A stretch of 64,000 nt of DNA from Rhyzopertha dominica (Eukaryota; Arthropoda; Insecta; Coleoptera; Bostrichidae): positions 6,448,001-6,512,000 of the forward strand of contig QCXZ01000075.1 of NCBI GenBank assembly GCA_025024175.1. Reading direction: 5' to 3'. The translations under genes were made by a program, and so were the position numbers. The notes below the pieces were generated by a model. That model ran no database searches. It was not told the DNA's origin and worked only from the letters and a program-made list of their open reading frames with translations. Of this stretch, positions 10,640 to 21,725 are shown piece after piece (the first letter of the stretch is position 1; each line of letters opens with the position of its first letter).

Positions 10640-10930
10640 GGTATACAATCCATACAGAACAGCTGTCATCATTAGGCATCCATTGTGCGCCGCGCTCCTA
10701 ACACGCCCATCAACGGAAAGAAACAAAGCAAATCGAAGAATCGTCATTGCGCATCCCACTTCTGATATGCCACTAACACCTCATACAGCCGCGGTATTCG
10801 ATCGTCTAATATTGCGCGATTCGTTTGGAAACGTGAACATCGCATTCGCGACGGTTTATCGTCGTCGTTAAGAAAGCGATCGGCGCCGAAGATGGCCGGG
10901 CGGTGACGACGCCGCGACGCAGGATGACGC
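10640..10930. other. CpG-rich single-copy-looking block
   Basis: This block is richer in GC and CpG than its surroundings, with repeated CGTCGTCG-like and GCGCC motifs. No convincing exon is seen on either strand. It might be host cis-regulatory or exonic DNA; this is inference from composition only. Confidence 0.3.
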
Positions 10931-11303
10931 TTTTAGGGGGATAATATTAAATCGTCGACATCTGGTCGCAGTTCCGGCTTCTTTATGACATATATTACTT
11001 TATTACTATAATAGAGGGAACATTGAATTATTAATATAAGATTACGGTAGCATATGACGCCTCTTTTACAAAGAACGACGCTGTATATGAACTCATTTTG
11101 TTTATGATTGCGTTCGGCGTGTGTCGCGCACATTTGGCAGAGGGTAAATTTTTCTGCAGATATGTTTTTGTGCATTGCTGTTTCGCTATTTCGCTGAGAA
11201 GTTAATAATAATTATTTATTGTATAAGTATTTCAGATAGTACTCTATCTACGCAAGAATGTTTCTTAAGTGAATAAAATCCAATACAATGTTTTATCCAT
11301 AAT
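10931..11303. other. Gap, nothing recognised
   Basis: AT-rich sequence with AATAAAATCC-type motifs near 11270; no supported gene. Confidence 0.4.
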
Positions 11304-11345
11304 CAAGGGCGTACCCAGCTTTTGGTCTAGGGGGGGGGGGCGCAA
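11304..11345 (+). repeat. hAT-type terminus fragment
   Basis: CAAGGGCGTACCCAGC resembles the left end of the hAT MITE at 17778 (CAAGGGCGGATCCAGC). It is followed by a 12-base G run. Only one end is visible. Confidence 0.4.
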
Positions 11346-11559
11346 AGGAGGAATGTCTGCTAGTGGATAATTCAACATAAATAAAATTGTACCTTTATCG
11401 GATTATGTACCTAAGTGATTAAGTTTTTATTCCATGAACAATCTTCGTTGATTTTCTGCAAGGTAACTTAATGTTTTTCTATGTACACATTGTAGTGAAC
11501 AGTGTGCAGGAATATCTAAAAATGTTTTTTTAGAAATGATTAATTTTGTTCTAAATAAT

Positions 11560-11885
11560 AACTTTTTCAGTTATAAGGGTAATTATTTTATTCAAACTTT
11601 CGATTGTGCAATGGATCAAAATTAAGTCCAATTATATCACAATACATAATGGATTATCTTCTGGACCAATGCTTACCTAAATTAACATACAAAATTGATT
11701 TTATAAAGAAATTTGTAGATGATATTATACTTTTTATTCGTGAAAATGGAGATACAGAAATTTTAGAGGTTTTTAATAATTTTAAAGAACATATAATATT
11801 TACAAATGAAAAAGAAAATTTCTCGGTTTTTAGACAGTCTAGTTATAAGAACAAATCAAAATTTAATAAAAGTGGATTGATTTAG
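11560..11885 (+). pseudogene. Penelope-like RT fragment with catalytic box
   Basis: The frame reads YKGNYFIQTFDCAM, then GSKLSPIISQYIMDYLLD and FIKKFVDDIILFI, matching RT blocks 4 and 5 with the second and third catalytic Asp. A one-base loss in the ATGGGATCA-like stretch near 11611 shifts the frame between AM and GSKLSP, and the frame closes at 11885. Everything upstream of block 4 is absent. Confidence 0.8.
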
Positions 11886-12152
11886 AAAACAAATATCTTC
11901 TGGTAGATATATTAATTTTATAAAAGAAATGAAACAGGGTTGTCATGAGGATTATTTGAATAAACATTTGGAAATACTTGAAAATTTATTAATACAAAAT
12001 TCTTATCCAAAATCAATACAATAATAAAAATACAAATATATATAATATATACAAATAAAATACTGTACACTCAAAATACAAAATACACTCAAAACAATAC
12101 AAACAGTACACAAATATTAATGCATTAAGCAAGTTTACCATATTATTCAAAT

Positions 12153-12580
12153 TTGACTGACAAAATAATTAAAATCTTTAAAAGGGAAAATATTATAGTT
12201 GCTCGCAAAACAGTAAAGAGTGTAGAGAAAGTATTTAGTAAATTAAAGGATAAAAAGAAATTAATGAATAATATAAATGTTGTATATGAAATAAAATGTT
12301 TAACATGTGAAAAAGTATATTTAGGACAAACTTCACAATGTTTAAGAAATCGTATTTCATTACATAAAAGTGACATTAAGGGCAATAAGCAGAATTGCGC
12401 GCTTACTATCCACGTAATAAAATAGATTTTGATAAATTAAAATTTTAGATAAAGAACAAAATTTATATAAAGATATTTTCTGGAAATGGTATATATTTAT
12501 AAAGAACAAAATAATATTAACAAAAAAACAGACATTCAAAATTTAAGTATAAATTATTCATATTTATTGTCATATACCCC
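12153..12580 (+). pseudogene. GIY-YIG endonuclease fragment (Penelope-like)
   Basis: VVYEIKCLTCEKVYLGQTSQ followed by LRNRISLHKSD is the GIY-YIG core of Penelope-like elements. The open frame closes at 12425, but similarity continues through a frameshift (KILDKEQNLYKDIF) to a typical C-terminal KTDIQNLSINYSYLL near 12570. Inactive as read. Confidence 0.8.
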
Positions 12581-12783
12581 ACTGAAAGGTCCTGTGGTTA
12601 CATAAATCAATTGCATATAAAACATCACAGTTTGTTTAAAAATTTTACTTTGTCAACTTTCAGTTTAGTGTCAAATTCAGAAATTTAATGTTCTAGTTCT
12701 TATGTAACATTTTAAACTATGTAAGTATTGTTAATAGTTTTATATTTAGATACATGTTAAGAGTTTATTACACTTGTAGTTCT

Positions 12784-12821
12784 CCGAAGCAGACTTGAGA
12801 ATAAATCAGTCGAAAGTTCGG
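12784..12821 (+). ncRNA. Degenerate hammerhead-like fold 3' of Penelope element
   Basis: CCGAA (12784-12788) pairs with TTCGG (12817-12821), and GACT (12792-12795) pairs with AGTC (12808-12811). GAAA follows at 12812-12815. The layout matches the hammerhead at 3193-3235, but the CUGANGA core is not preserved. A separate - strand stretch at 12921-12948 keeps CTGACGA and a CAGGTTG/CAACCTG stem but has lost GAAA. Confidence 0.4.
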
Positions 12822-12959
12822 AAATATTGAGTTATTAATTAGGTCGAAACATCCTAATCAACTTAAAAAAATCACGTAATATGACCATACAAATATTTAA
12901 TTTAAAAATATATCAAAGCTCAGGTTGAAGAAACAACCTGGTCGTCAGCTGGCTAAACA

Positions 12960-14285
12960 CCCCCAATCAATATTAAATTAATGATAGTTTTATCTCTAAG
13001 AATTTTTACTCATACATCTAATTTTACTCAAATTTCTGCATAATTTTAAACCCACCATTTGTTGTTGTCCTTTTTTATATATTATATTCATCTTGCTGGC
13101 TGTCATTTAAATGCGAAATAAGGCTCAACATCGCCAAAAATGTATGTTATAAAATTTTACGGAATATACTTGACTACTGAAATCTGCAGGCATTGGCAAT
13201 TAAACGCACAGTACAAATGTAGGTATTCCTTATGATCAATTAATCTTATTTATGGCATTGTAAGTTATACTTCGAATGAGACTTTTTCTGCAAGTTTTAT
13301 GTGACATAAAAGTTAGTTATGTTTTTAACTTTAATCAGACATGCATAGTTTAGATGCTTAAAGCGCCTAATGTCGTCATCTGAAACTGAATTTGAGCACA
13401 TCGGTAATACTTTATTAAACATGGACATTAGCAAATTTTGGATTAAAAACCGTGATCGCATTAATTTGATATTTTAAATAAATCCAATTTGAGTTCTTCC
13501 TGGGCCGTATTCAAAAAAATATTGCACTCGGTACGCCTATATGCTGTAAAATTTTAAAATATAAGTAAACACATACGCTTTTAATACCGTTTATAGTAAG
13601 AGTAGAATAGTTCCGATTTCTTCTTATTAAAAAAGCATACAGGTAGAAACTACCTTTATGAGCCTTCGGATTAAAAGAATATTTTAACCTGTGAAGAAAC
13701 AGGGCAGAGGATAATTGCACACCGCGATCAAAAATTAGAAAGTATGGGCTGCCATACTTAAATTAAAATGTTTACCAATCATGGTTATAAAAATAGATAA
13801 CACGCACCTTTAGTATTTTCTCTACTTCCAAATAACAAAGTAGGTATTGTCGCACCCTAGGGTTTAGGGTGCGCGCTGTTTGCGTTGCCGAAGATTGGAA
13901 CCTGTAACAGAACTTGGGACAAGAGCAGGAGTGATACGACTTAGGTCGTTTTAACATAAACATTTATTAACAATATAAAACTAAATCTGTAAAATAAACA
14001 CAGTTACATAAAGTAAGTAATAAAACATTAATAAAGACAAAAGTAATCAAACAAACATTGTCGGAACTTACATTGTTGCTTGAGGGTCAGCTCCTGCCTG
14101 GGGGTCTTCGAGTCTAAGTATTAGACTGATTTATGATTGATTATTTGCACTATTTATACTAGAATAAGCGCATACGTCACATAGATCGTACGACGTGTAA
14201 ACTGCTGAACTAGCGCATAATCCGCCGTTCACGGGAAGTGCTACGAATATAAAAATGCTGATACTGACGTTAACAATGAAATGAA
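12960..14285. other. Gap without supported genes
   Basis: No family-level coding similarity. A palindromic CCCTAGGGTTTAGGG-like sequence lies near 13855-13875. Short open frames at 13511-13720 and 13772-13963 (-) show no motif. Confidence 0.4.
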
Positions 14286-14995
14286 TTTAGAATTATAGTT
14301 GAATTGAATACAAATAAATTTGGAAAATATTCCCTGTTTGACAATATTTATAGTTTTTTGTTTAAGATAGTCCAAGAAAAGTGTCTTTTTTATGGTTTAG
14401 TCTTAGATCCTAAAGAAATTTTTGTAGATTTTGAAAAATCCGTTCATCTTAGTTGCACCAATGTTTGGACCAACGCGAAGATGTTTGGTTTAGGAAAATT
14501 TAATCTTTTGCTTTAGCTTCTCACTATAAGGACAAAAATAGTGCAGTTGGGAATTACTTTAAATTATTGTTGGGTGCACCTTTGTTAGATAGCAGCAAAG
14601 TAGATTTTTTTATAATGAACTTTATTAACTAATGCCTGATCACGCAAAGGTGATAGATTTAGTATCTTATTTAAAAAAATAATTGCATATTAAAAACTCA
14701 GTGGGCTTCAAAAAGGCTTTATTACGTAGGACAACAAACTATTGTGAAAGTTTTCACTCAAAATTTAATTCAAACTTTTGTTCAAATCACGCTAATTTAA
14801 ACCAGTTTTGTTTAACTTGTTAGATGTACAAATAGATACATACACAAAAATTAAAAATGCTAATAGGGGTTTTAAAACCTTAAGGAATTAGAAAAAACGG
14901 CAACGTTTTTTAGAACAAATTATCTCTAAATATGAAGATATAAAAATATCCAGATATTTTTTTGTAAAAAATTTCTTATCAATATTTGCCGCATT
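14286..14995 (+). pseudogene. MULE-type transposase relic
   Basis: Pieces in order and shifting frame match insect MULE transposases. First comes a FVDFEKSVHLSC block (second catalytic region), with NAKMFGLGKFNL where GCxFHLxQ is expected. After a frameshift follow HYKDKNSAVGNYFKLLLGA, then RTTNYCESFHSKFNSNF, then ISKYEDIKISRYFFVKNF. At least three frameshifts or stops are present. The N-terminus and terminal inverted repeats are not found. Confidence 0.75.
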
Positions 14996-15309
14996 GAAAT
15001 TATGTATGATATTAATAGCCTTTATGTACAATTTATTGGTTTCGTTCCTGGAGCCCTGTATCTTGGATGTAAAAACTTAAAAAAAGCAAGCGCCGATTAT
15101 CATTCTAATATGAATGCGAAATGTTTGCAAATTGGTTCAAAAACATTTTATTGTCCAAATTTCCACCAAACAAATACAACAACTAATAAGGCAACCACTC
15201 AAGAGTTTTTATGAAAAGAAGATCTATATTTCGAAGAGGACTACACAAAAAAAAACAATTGTTGGAAGTGCTTGGCACAAAACATTTTTCGAAGTAATTT
15301 AAAATTCAC

Positions 15310-15611
15310 ATTCTCGCTTCTGAATGTGGACACACCATTCCACGATTACCCCCATATCATTGCCTCTTCAACCCCATTGAAATGATATGGGGGCAGTTGA
15401 AACAAAGAATTCGACGAGGGAATACCGGTGGAAAATTTAGCAATGAAATGCTGCTAAAAATTAGACACGACGCTGAAATAACAAGTGTCGATGCATGAAG
15501 AAATTCAGAGCGGCATGTACTGGATATTGAAAATCGGCACAGAGCGAATCATGTACAAGAATTAATAATAGAAGTTAATCGTGATTTTAGCAGTGAAAGT
15601 GATAGTGAGTA
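15310..15611 (+). pseudogene. DDE_3 / Tc1-like transposase C-terminal fragment
   Basis: The frame ASECGHTIPRLPPYHCLFNP followed by IEMIWGQLKQRI is the last catalytic block of a DDE_3-type transposase (LPPYHxxxNPIExxW). It is followed by EITSVDA, a stop, RNSERHVLDIE and an acidic SSESDSE tail, typical of insect proteins of this group. One TGA interrupts it near 15497. The N-terminal two thirds are missing. It is unrelated to the MULE relic just upstream. Confidence 0.75.
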
Positions 15612-16152
15612 ATTGTTTTTAGTTGTGACTCTTGTAATGTGCTTATTAACAAGCTGTAATGAACATAATCGATACCGGGTATAAATTTTACTGTGCACTA
15701 TTGTAATTATTTTTTAACAAATGTAAATAATTTTCTACTTACTGATTTGTATGTTTTTATATTAAATTTGTATAAATTCGTTACGACATGCAAAGGCTTT
15801 TATATTATACATCGAAAAATTTATACCCAATAAAGTATCACATAAAAATAGATCGCGGGTCGCGCCAGTTAGCATCAGGTCTGCATTAAATAAAATTTGG
15901 TATAAAAGCTTATATGTTTTATTGATTGCTAAATTATCACAACTAACAAATTTCAAAAATTTGTGGTGGAAAAGTTAAAATTTTAACCAAGAAGATTATT
16001 TGAAATACGGCCCATTTAGGAACTTTAAAGCCTGCCACTAATCGCAATAGTTTAGGGCGGCCGACCATCAAGCTGTAAAACCCTCTGCATAAGTCAGTCT
16101 CATAGATCGTTGCTTGATACTATATAAGTAATCCCTCATTATTGGAGTTAAA
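15612..16152. other. Gap, nothing recognised
   Basis: AT-rich; no supported coding or structural feature. Confidence 0.4.
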
Positions 16153-16224
16153 ATGTTTTGCTGCGGCCATATAACCTTAGGAAACTGGGAATACAGTACC
16201 TTGCAACATCTCCACCCGTTCCGA

Positions 16225-16460
16225 AACCGAACTCCACGTCAAATTAAAGACGTAAGCTCGGACGCCTCGGCGGCCCGCAGGCCGTCGCCCCCCTCTCCCT
16301 TCGCCGTCCGCGTCGGCCATTCCGGAGCGTCGCGTCGGCCCCCTCCGGCGACGGGCGCCAGTGNGCCCCGCGGGCGGCCGACACCCTTATANAACCTGTC
16401 ACCGGCAGGCTCCGTATCGCCACCCGGAGTTCCGGAGCCCCCCAGGATCCCGGACCATTA
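16225..16460. other. Isolated GC-rich / CpG island
   Basis: About 235 bases of strongly GC-rich sequence sit in AT-rich surroundings, with two ambiguous bases. Several frames are open on both strands simply because of composition; the + frame is Pro/Arg-rich and ends at 16461. It could be a host exon, a CpG-rich promoter or foreign DNA. I cannot choose from sequence alone. Confidence 0.4.
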
Positions 16461-17769
16461 GTAATGCGATTAACACGTTTTTGTAAATAGTGCCGGGGCC
16501 CTTGATTGATTTTTGCGGCGACTTCCTGTACTTGAGCTGTTTGTAAATATAACGAGTCGCCGGTGATATTTTTGTTAAAATATTGTTCATAAAGTAGTTT
16601 ATTTGCTTAAGAGTAGATCTTCTTAATCTGGAACCATCTTAACCAAACGAAAGGAACTTATAACATTGCAAAATGATTACAAGGTAAACAAAGCTGGAAG
16701 CCTTTCCAAAAAAGTATTGAATCCTCAATTGGGTCCCACTAAGCCGTAGTGTTATAAAAAATCTTTTCTTAGAAATTCCATAAAACCTAGTATTCCACAT
16801 AAAGATCGTTAAAGCATAAATAAGTAAAGGTATATTGAATAACGTATATGCATAATAACAATAAAACATACCTACAATTACTTTGATTTTAGTTTTTTTT
16901 TAATACCTAAACTGAGCGAGATACGAACAAACTATAAGAGGGAGACAGTGTTTAAAATGAAACAGGCTTGCCTTCCAAAAATATTTTTTAAACTCCAAAC
17001 TAATTCTGGCAAAAATAAAGGCGTAGTGTGCTTCGTCCTCTCAGAGTAAAGTTAAAACTATAAATATGTAGCAGAAAGATAGTTGGTGAGTGTTACTATT
17101 GTGCTAAAATTAGGTTTCATTAATTTTTTTTTGAAATGAACTGAAAACTCCCTTCCCCTTCATTTTTGAAGACTTGTAACTCTTTATATGAACACCCCTT
17201 TAAATAAGAAACTTTAAAATTTAACTTTTAACTAAAACACCGTATAATATTTTATAGTTATTTATGTTTAGCCATTAAGATATAAATATATAACATTTCT
17301 GTACTGTTTAAAATACAAGTTAATAATTTACACTAAAGCTTTGCCGTGGCGTAGTATGATATTGTTTTCAACATTTGATTTTGAATAAATTTTCATGCTG
17401 TTCTATAATTCTTTACTAAATATCACGTAAGTATATTTGACAATTGTCAGCTGTTTAGTTCGTAATTTAAAAATATTCAAAATTTGAACTTTCTTTTTGT
17501 GAAAACAGTGGCGAGTAGAACAGTATGTATTGTTTTTCTATACCGATTTGATACCTTACAGCATTAAAACCGTAGGAAAAAGGTTTAAACTTAATTAAAC
17601 TCAGTAAAACTTAAGCTCTTTATTCACAGTTTTTTTTGTACAAATTGCTTTGATTAGTTGTCTTAGCTCAAGTATTGCAAAGTTATAACCAATGAATGAC
17701 AAAATATCAGGAAGAGGAGATTTTGAGAAATATAATATCGTCAGTGATAAACACCCCTGTAATTGGTTT
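16461..17769. other. Gap, nothing recognised
   Basis: AT-rich; no supported gene on either strand. Confidence 0.4.
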
Positions 17770-17777
17770 ATTGGGAG

Positions 17778-18387
17778 CAAGGGCGGATCCAGCCTTCAGA
17801 TCAGGGGGGTTCATCTAGTCAGGACGGGCTACAATTTATTAAAATATTCTAAATGAAAAAGAAATAGTATTTTATTGTTATAAGTTGAAATAATTTTAAT
17901 CAAATAGCAAAATTAAATTTTAGTTTTTTATCTTCTTGCGAAACGAATTGTAACTTCAATCCACTTCAGTCGCTATGTTTCTCTGAAGGCGTAGTTCAGT
18001 TCAAAAACTCAGGAATTCATTGAATGCACAAATGAAACTAACAATAACGTGTTGTTTTTATCTCATTAAAGAAATGTAATGTAAAAACAATCAATGATAA
18101 TAAAATTAAATCGTCACAGGTAAGGCACTAAGGGTTGACATCCAATCCAATTCAGTTTCCCCCCAAAACTATGTTGCCGGGAATAAATTGCGACTTTGTG
18201 TTTTTTTTTTAATTAAAAACAATTAATAGTGCGTGTGTTCATGCATGTATGCGCTCGCCATTATAGAATGTAATTATTTAATGAAATATATTAATTACAT
18301 TAGAAAAATTATTAGTGGTCGAACTATATCCAGCCAAGGCCCAGGGGGGGATCATGACCCCCATGACCTCCCCTGGATCCGCCCTTG
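17778..18387. mobile_element. hAT-type MITE with perfect 8-bp duplication
   Basis: The left terminus CAAGGGCGGATCCAGCC is the inverse of the right terminus CCTGGATCCGCCCTTG with a small mismatch. The flanks are identical 8-bp copies ATTGGGAG (17770-17777 and 18388-18395). The 610-bp interior is AT-rich with no transposase. Perfect duplication length and termini indicate a hAT-mobilised non-autonomous element. Confidence 0.85.
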
Positions 18388-18395
18388 ATTGGGAG

Positions 18396-20501
18396 GAACC
18401 AGTGGAACCCAACTCGCATAGGACTTTTTCTAGCTACCATCAGGTATAAATGGGATACTGGCACCCAACTCGTACCTTTCCATCCTTGCACACTTTCCTT
18501 TTTAAGGACTGGATAAAAGACCCAAGTTTTATTTCGAGCGTTCGAAAAAACCATATCTAATTATTGCCGATGTTTTAATGCACTATAATATCATACCGTG
18601 TGTCTGTACTCTCGTCTCCTTTGAGCAAACCGATGAACTTACGCCACCGGCACATACTATCGGAAGAAGCATGCACAGAACAGACCAACAAAACCTATGT
18701 AACTACTTTCTATCGTAGAGTGTACCGGCGTATTGCTCAAACCTCCAATTGAAGAAATACCCATGCCATACGTTAAAAAGTTTAAAGATTTATGTGTACT
18801 AATGTTTAAATCAAGTCCAATAAAAGGAACTTGCTTGTACACATCAACAATGAACAGTCAGAATATTATCCATTCACAGCAGGTCCATCAATAAGCTAGA
18901 GTCAAAATCCATCATACATCGCAACAGAAAAGGTTTACTAAATTTGCAAAGAAAAACAAGATAGATATGAAGAAGTAAGATTCTTTTTTTAAATTTAGTC
19001 TAGTTGTTGGATAATGCCCGAACTCACATATAAAATACACTATCAACGAAATGGCCTTGAAAGACGGTCATCAAGCACTTCTATTAATTAGTCGAACTGA
19101 CTGTTGCGCTGACCACATTTGGCCTGTTTTATAACTGCCAGACCAACTGAAATGGAGTTTAAATCGGAAAATTCCCTCATCCCAACTAGTTAATCTTATC
19201 TTCCTTGGATACACTGTATTAAGCCACAAAACGTAGACGCAAAATAAGATTTATTCTGTTTATCGCAATGTCTTGCAAAAAGTAGTAATTAGTAGTCAGA
19301 AATAATGTTATGCCCCAGGAGAACATGGAATCAGGGGCTTTTTTAATATAAGAATGGTAAAAGCCGTGAACCGTGAAAGTGTTTTGTCTTTATCCTGAAA
19401 GATTAAAGCAGGCTTCAAAATTTAAAAATTGGCAATTATAATGTTATGCTTGCTATACCACATTAATATTTTGTTACAAATACTCGTAATTACAAATTAT
19501 TTAAAATCCTGCACGGTTATTATTTAATTTTTGTACTTTTAAAATGTAAAATGTAAAATGTAAAATGCCAAGGAAAAGAAAAAACAAAACCTAATAATGA
19601 AAGGCGAATAATGACACCCCTATAAAAGTGTATTAAATTTACATCTTATTTACAAAATTGGTAAGTAGACATTGTCAAAGTGATTTGCAGTTGGATTAGG
19701 TTTAAAGCTACATTTATTATAATTAAATAAAATAAACTAAAAAAAAAGACTGTTGAACTCCAGTTCTTCAGTTATTTAAATTTGATCTCTGAGGCTTTAT
19801 CCTGGTGCCTGGCTTGTTCCCAAACCCAAAATGCAGGAGCAGTTTGCAGATATAATAAATAAAAAGGCATAGGTTGACCTTATGAATGTATAACGTGTAA
19901 ATATTAAAGGTGGTTGTATTAAAAATTACATTTTCTTTTAAACATTTTCGGCAATTTATATGGTTATTAATTGGTTATCAATCCTTCCTCGTACATCCAA
20001 AATTGTATAAAATCAGTAGTCATGAGCATTATTATGAAAAACCTTTAAAAAATGCCAGAAATTGGCGTGAAGTGGGTTCTAACGATTCACAGTGCAAATT
20101 CTAAAACGCAATTTATAAAATTACGCATTCTGTCCATTGTGCGTTCGGGAAGGCTGCGTGCGAAACTGTTCATAAAAATCAATCAATCATTCGAACGGAA
20201 AATGATTTGTCATCAGGTATTGTACGAATGCACGTTCGGCACAAAGCCCAGAATGGGCACAATGGCAGAATAGAAGTGTTAGAAAAATAAATCTATCGAT
20301 CATCTTGCCCATAATGATACGCTTGTTAAATTTGTATCAATTATTGGGTGCAAATTCGCCATCATCAAAACATAACGATGTATGATCGCTGCGAAAATAC
20401 GTTGAGACCGTGTGGGGTTGCGTTGCTCATTCATTGTTGAAATGTTAAAATCGTCAGCTGCTCAAGTAGGCAAGCCATGCTTCCTTTAAATGTATCTTAT
20501 A
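18396..20501. other. Gap with short satellite-like runs only
   Basis: Tandem AAAATGT units lie near 19545-19567. The remaining short open frames (for example 18657-18842 on - and 19910-20273 on +) show no family motif. Confidence 0.4.
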
Positions 20502-20832
20502 CAGGGTTTCTATAAATGATTCATGCAACGCGGGCGGCGTTGATTTCTGAATTCTTTGTGCCGCCTTTTTGTAACTGCTGCCAAGCTACAATATGCACGG
20601 CGATAGTAGCGACGGTTGCAGATCAATGTCTTTCTGCAACCTTAAAGTTAATTATCCCACAGAATATGTTGAAAACACACACTCCCAGGCGTTTTCTTAT
20701 ATTAAAATATATTGGATAATTCAAAAACCGACAGATGACAAGTATACGTCACTTTCCTGAGAGGCGGCAAATTGATTTAATCGATAATTGTCATAAGCGC
20801 CGTGGATGTATGAATCATTTACAGAAACCCTG
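20502..20832 (+). mobile_element. TA-type MITE, copy A
   Basis: The termini are CAGGGTTTCTATAAATGATT at left and its near-inverse at right (ATTTACAGAAACCCTG). TA precedes the left end; the right flank has mutated to CA. A second copy lies inverted at 57581-57946. There is no coding capacity. The terminus places it with the Tc1/mariner-like CAGGGT group of this window. Confidence 0.8.
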
Positions 20833-21179
20833 CATAAATGTTATATTAACTTTCACTAGCAAGCTTTAGTCGTAGTCGTAGGACAAACGTTTTCTATAGT
20901 TGTCCGTATTACATATACATATATAAAATTATTCAAAATAAGTTTGCGTATATGAAGGATTTTACTTCCTTTAGTTAATGCTAGATTTCTCGACTGATAT
21001 TTCATATGGCAGGTATTCACGGATGTACAACATAACTTCCCAAAATAGAGTACATAATATCTTTCATGATCTCTTTATATGAATTTGTTAAGACATTAAT
21101 AAGCATGACATATACAGATTTTGATTACTCTCTTCAAAAATTATGTGTTTTTGGAGTTACTACAAATGTGGAATACTGA

Positions 21180-21350
21180 AGATTAATTTGTAGAAGATAA
21201 AGATCTGTCGAAGTATGATTCTCCAAATCTTCATATTGCGTTAAATGTTCATTTCCTCTAATTGAAAATGATTTTCCCGTTTGGCCAATATAAACAGAAT
21301 TATAATCGTTTCAAGACAAACTATGTATTCCCGAATAAAACAGGGGAATC
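21180..21350 (-). pseudogene. Penelope-like GIY-YIG fragment
   Basis: Read on the - strand: GIHSLS, stop, then NDYNSVYIGQTGKSF, then RGNEHLTQYEDLE. This is the same domain as at 3340-3906, with one in-frame stop. It is an isolated fragment with no RT next to it. Confidence 0.75.
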
Positions 21351-21399
21351 ACTGATCGCAACAAATCCTCTGAAATGCTCCACGAGCCACGACCTTTTC

Positions 21400-21725
21400 C
21401 TTTCACATTAGATAGGTCTCATGCTTTAAATTACTCAATTCTTTCAATACTTTTGGTACCATCAATACACTAAATACTGCAATAATTTTGATGCTTATGC
21501 TTTAAATTATTCAGATTTTGTGATACCTTCAATATATTTGACACTGTCAGTATTTTAAACGCTTCTATTTTTTTTCGATACGCACTTTTTCAAATTTGTA
21601 TTGTTTTAACTTTTAATACTTTTTTACTTTGCAAAAAATTATTGCAATACTTGATATTTTCAACACATTTGATATTTTTGACAAGTCAGATACTTTTAAT
21701 ACTTTCAATACTTGAATACTCCGAC
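21400..21725. repeat. Degenerate AATACTTT-rich repeat
   Basis: Imperfect units of the kind GATACTTTCAATACTT recur across this stretch with variable spacing. It looks like a decayed minisatellite or low-complexity expansion. Confidence 0.45.

Larger units (their letters stand above)
11550..12600 (+). mobile_element. Second Penelope-like element, decayed
   Basis: The + strand carries the 3' half of a Penelope-like RT followed by a GIY-YIG domain, with several frameshifts. The family differs from the 3.2-5.2 kb element: the catalytic box is KKFVDDIILF and the C-terminal tail ends KKTDIQNLSINYSYLL. A degraded hammerhead-like fold follows at 12784-12821. The 5' part is missing. Confidence 0.85.

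Noticed and set aside
12143..12385. 80-codon - frame
   Set aside because: It is the antisense shadow of the GIY-YIG fragment on the + strand.
16153..16461. Pro/Arg-rich 102-codon frame in the GC-rich island
   Set aside because: Several frames are open on both strands because of high GC, so the frame alone is not evidence of coding.
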